From Solibacillus merdavium (GTDB lineage Bacteria > Bacillota > Bacilli > Bacillales_A > Planococcaceae): DNA of 64,000 nucleotides. Of this stretch, positions 63,113 to 64,000 are shown in pieces (positions within the stretch are counted from its first letter, which is position 1; every line of letters starts with the position of its first letter). The stretch covers positions 1 to 64,000 of the forward strand of contig NZ_JACSPW010000005.1 in NCBI RefSeq assembly GCF_014836935.1. The letters are read 5' to 3'. Position numbers and translations under genes: made by a program. The notes below the pieces were generated by a model. That model searched no databases. It was not told the DNA's origin and saw nothing but the letters and a program-made list of their open reading frames with translations.

Positions 63113-63745
63113 GCGGAACACTTCGTTGAATCCGTCAATCAAATGAATATTTAATGATAATGAGGGTTAGATTAAAAAAAGAAATGAATGCTATATCAAA
63201 TATTTAATTAAAAGCAATGTTTAATAGACAGGACTTGTTGGTTGTCTAAAAAGAAAGCAAGAAGTCTTGTTGTAAATGGACAAGAAGTTCTCTAGTTTTT
63301 TATATCAAGCTCTATAAATTTTTCGATTTAAACATTAAAATTGAAGAGGAATTGGTATTAAACATCAAAGACCAGACTTTCTTGTCCATGTATAAAGTTA
63401 GAAGTTACCTGAGGGAATCAGAAGGACATATAAGTCAAATCCACTTTAGGGACACGGTCATAATATATATTATAGGAAGTTACGTATCGTTTCAAAAGTA
63501 TACTTATAACAGTGAGACGGAATGAGAAATTTAGGCTTGAATTAGCTGAATTTATTTTAAGTCTAAATTCAGCTAATTCAAGGTGTTTTTTATTTAATTA
63601 AATTTTTAATTGTATATGCTATTTTAAGCAATTAAATCTAACTTGCAATTTATGTGCAGCAACACTCTAAAATCTAGTTAACTTAATTTAAAAATAAAGT
63701 TATCGAACTTCAAGCTGTTGGAACAAACTTTCTCGATCATTTTCA
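63113..63745. other. noncoding or decayed region
   Basis: More than 600 bases with no ORF that has a credible ribosome binding site. Local features are GGACAAGAAGT (about 63278) and its near complement ACTTTCTTGTCC (about 63373), and the strong terminator at 63537-63590 with no gene in front. A degenerate gene or repeat may once have filled the gap. Confidence 0.45.
63537..63591 (+). terminator. intrinsic terminator without an obvious gene
   Basis: A perfect 18-bp stem (63537-63554 with 63564-63581) is followed by GGTGTTTTTTATTT. It is over 400 bases past the end of paralogue B. Confidence 0.85.
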
Positions 63746-64000
63746 TCAAGTTGCTTGCTGATCTTTAATAACTAACATATTTGATTCGTCGAATTCCCAA
63801 TCTTCACCGTAAGCAACTTCCCAATAATAGCCGTCTAGGTCTGTGAAGTATCCACCGTAACCGGCCCAATCAGTATTTTTAGGCTCTTTTTGAATGGTTG
63901 CACCAGCAGATTTGGCTTTATTGATTATTTCATCAACTTCTTCAATTGATTTAGCATTATAAGCCAGTGTGATTCCTGCAAATCCACCTGGTATAGCTGG
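63746..64000 (-). CDS. VOC-family (glyoxalase/bleomycin-resistance) protein, cut by the window edge
   Basis: The last 84 residues of a vicinal-oxygen-chelate fold protein are visible. They include GITLAYNAKSIEEVDEIINK, TDWAGYGGYFTDLDGYYWEV and a C-terminal FDESNMLV. The GYYWEV motif with its metal-binding Glu is typical. The start lies beyond base 64000. Such proteins include thiol-S-transferases and small-molecule resistance factors, and no activity can be assigned. Stop TGA at 63746-63748 on the - strand. Confidence 0.88.
   Translation of the reverse strand, partial: PAIPGGFAGITLAYNAKSIEEVDEIINKAKSAGATIQKEPKNTDWAGYGGYFTDLDGYYWEVAYGEDWEFDESNMLVIKDQQAT

Noticed and set aside
63393-63530. ORF of about 45 codons starting MYKVRSYLRESEG
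   Set aside because: There is no ribosome binding site, and the region looks noncoding.
1-64000. tRNA, rRNA, CRISPR array, complete insertion sequence or prophage
   Set aside because: I looked for cloverleaf patterns, CRISPR spacing, transposase motifs and phage structural genes and found none I can support.

Overview
The window reads as chromosomal DNA of an AT-rich, low-GC Gram-positive bacterium of the order Bacillales. The closest fit is the Lysinibacillus/Solibacillus part of Planococcaceae. This is inferred from Bacillus-type ribosome binding sites, ArlRS, TelA/XpaC, YkpA, a staphylococcal-type MurG outside a division cluster, DUF1033 and DUF6501 proteins, and an L-box lysine riboswitch. 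No rRNA, tRNA, CRISPR array, complete insertion sequence or prophage was seen. Most genes are on the + strand and are separated by strong intrinsic terminators.

Layout. 1-6 kb: small membrane proteins, a secreted SLT/SH3/SLH wall hydrolase, an Imm49-like protein and a HEPN-like protein. 6-13 kb: lipoprotein, CtpB protease, COG0523 GTPase, CAP-domain protein, MurG, and a GNAT acetyltransferase on the - strand. 13-18 kb: DapF, a four-PAS diguanylate cyclase, ArlRS. 18.5-22.8 kb: odhA-odhB (2-oxoglutarate dehydrogenase). 22.8-25.7 kb: a lysine riboswitch in front of a three-gene amino-acid ABC importer, which points to lysine as the substrate. 25.7-31 kb: a 31-residue membrane protein, DUF6501, telA-xpaC, DUF1033, a cold-shock protein with a clear promoter and long leader, and the ABC-F protein YkpA. 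31-43 kb: MFS transporter, lipoprotein, RecQ, an Xre/TPR regulator, divergent msrA and LCP genes, an AI-2E family protein, a Spo0M-like protein, a structured repeat element, an aminotransferase, and a P-loop/Asp23 fusion.

43.0-48.0 kb is a self-contained catabolic operon: FAD-linked 2-hydroxy-acid dehydrogenase, TRAP transporter (dctP-dctQ-dctM) and a FadR-type GntR regulator. Two TTGGT-N3-ACCAA palindromes lie just before the first gene with centres 20 bp apart, and they are probably the regulator's operators. 48-53.5 kb holds an enoyl-CoA hydratase, a tyrosine recombinase that has lost its catalytic residues, small proteins, a divergent CorA-like protein and an intact tyrosine recombinase preceded by several palindromes. 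53.8-64 kb is more accessory: a PAS-GGDEF-EAL protein with altered active-site motifs, a repeat-containing protein, a duplicated helix-turn-helix-like small protein, a broken histidine phosphatase, a divergent pair of paralogous ABC-2-type membrane proteins, a decayed-looking stretch, and a truncated VOC protein at the right edge.

The most unusual items are the roughly 335-bp repeat-like element at 40491-40826, a hairpin shared with the msrA terminator, the dead recombinase, the P-loop/Asp23 fusion and the paired GntR operators. Domain calls rest on motifs read by eye. No database search was run.
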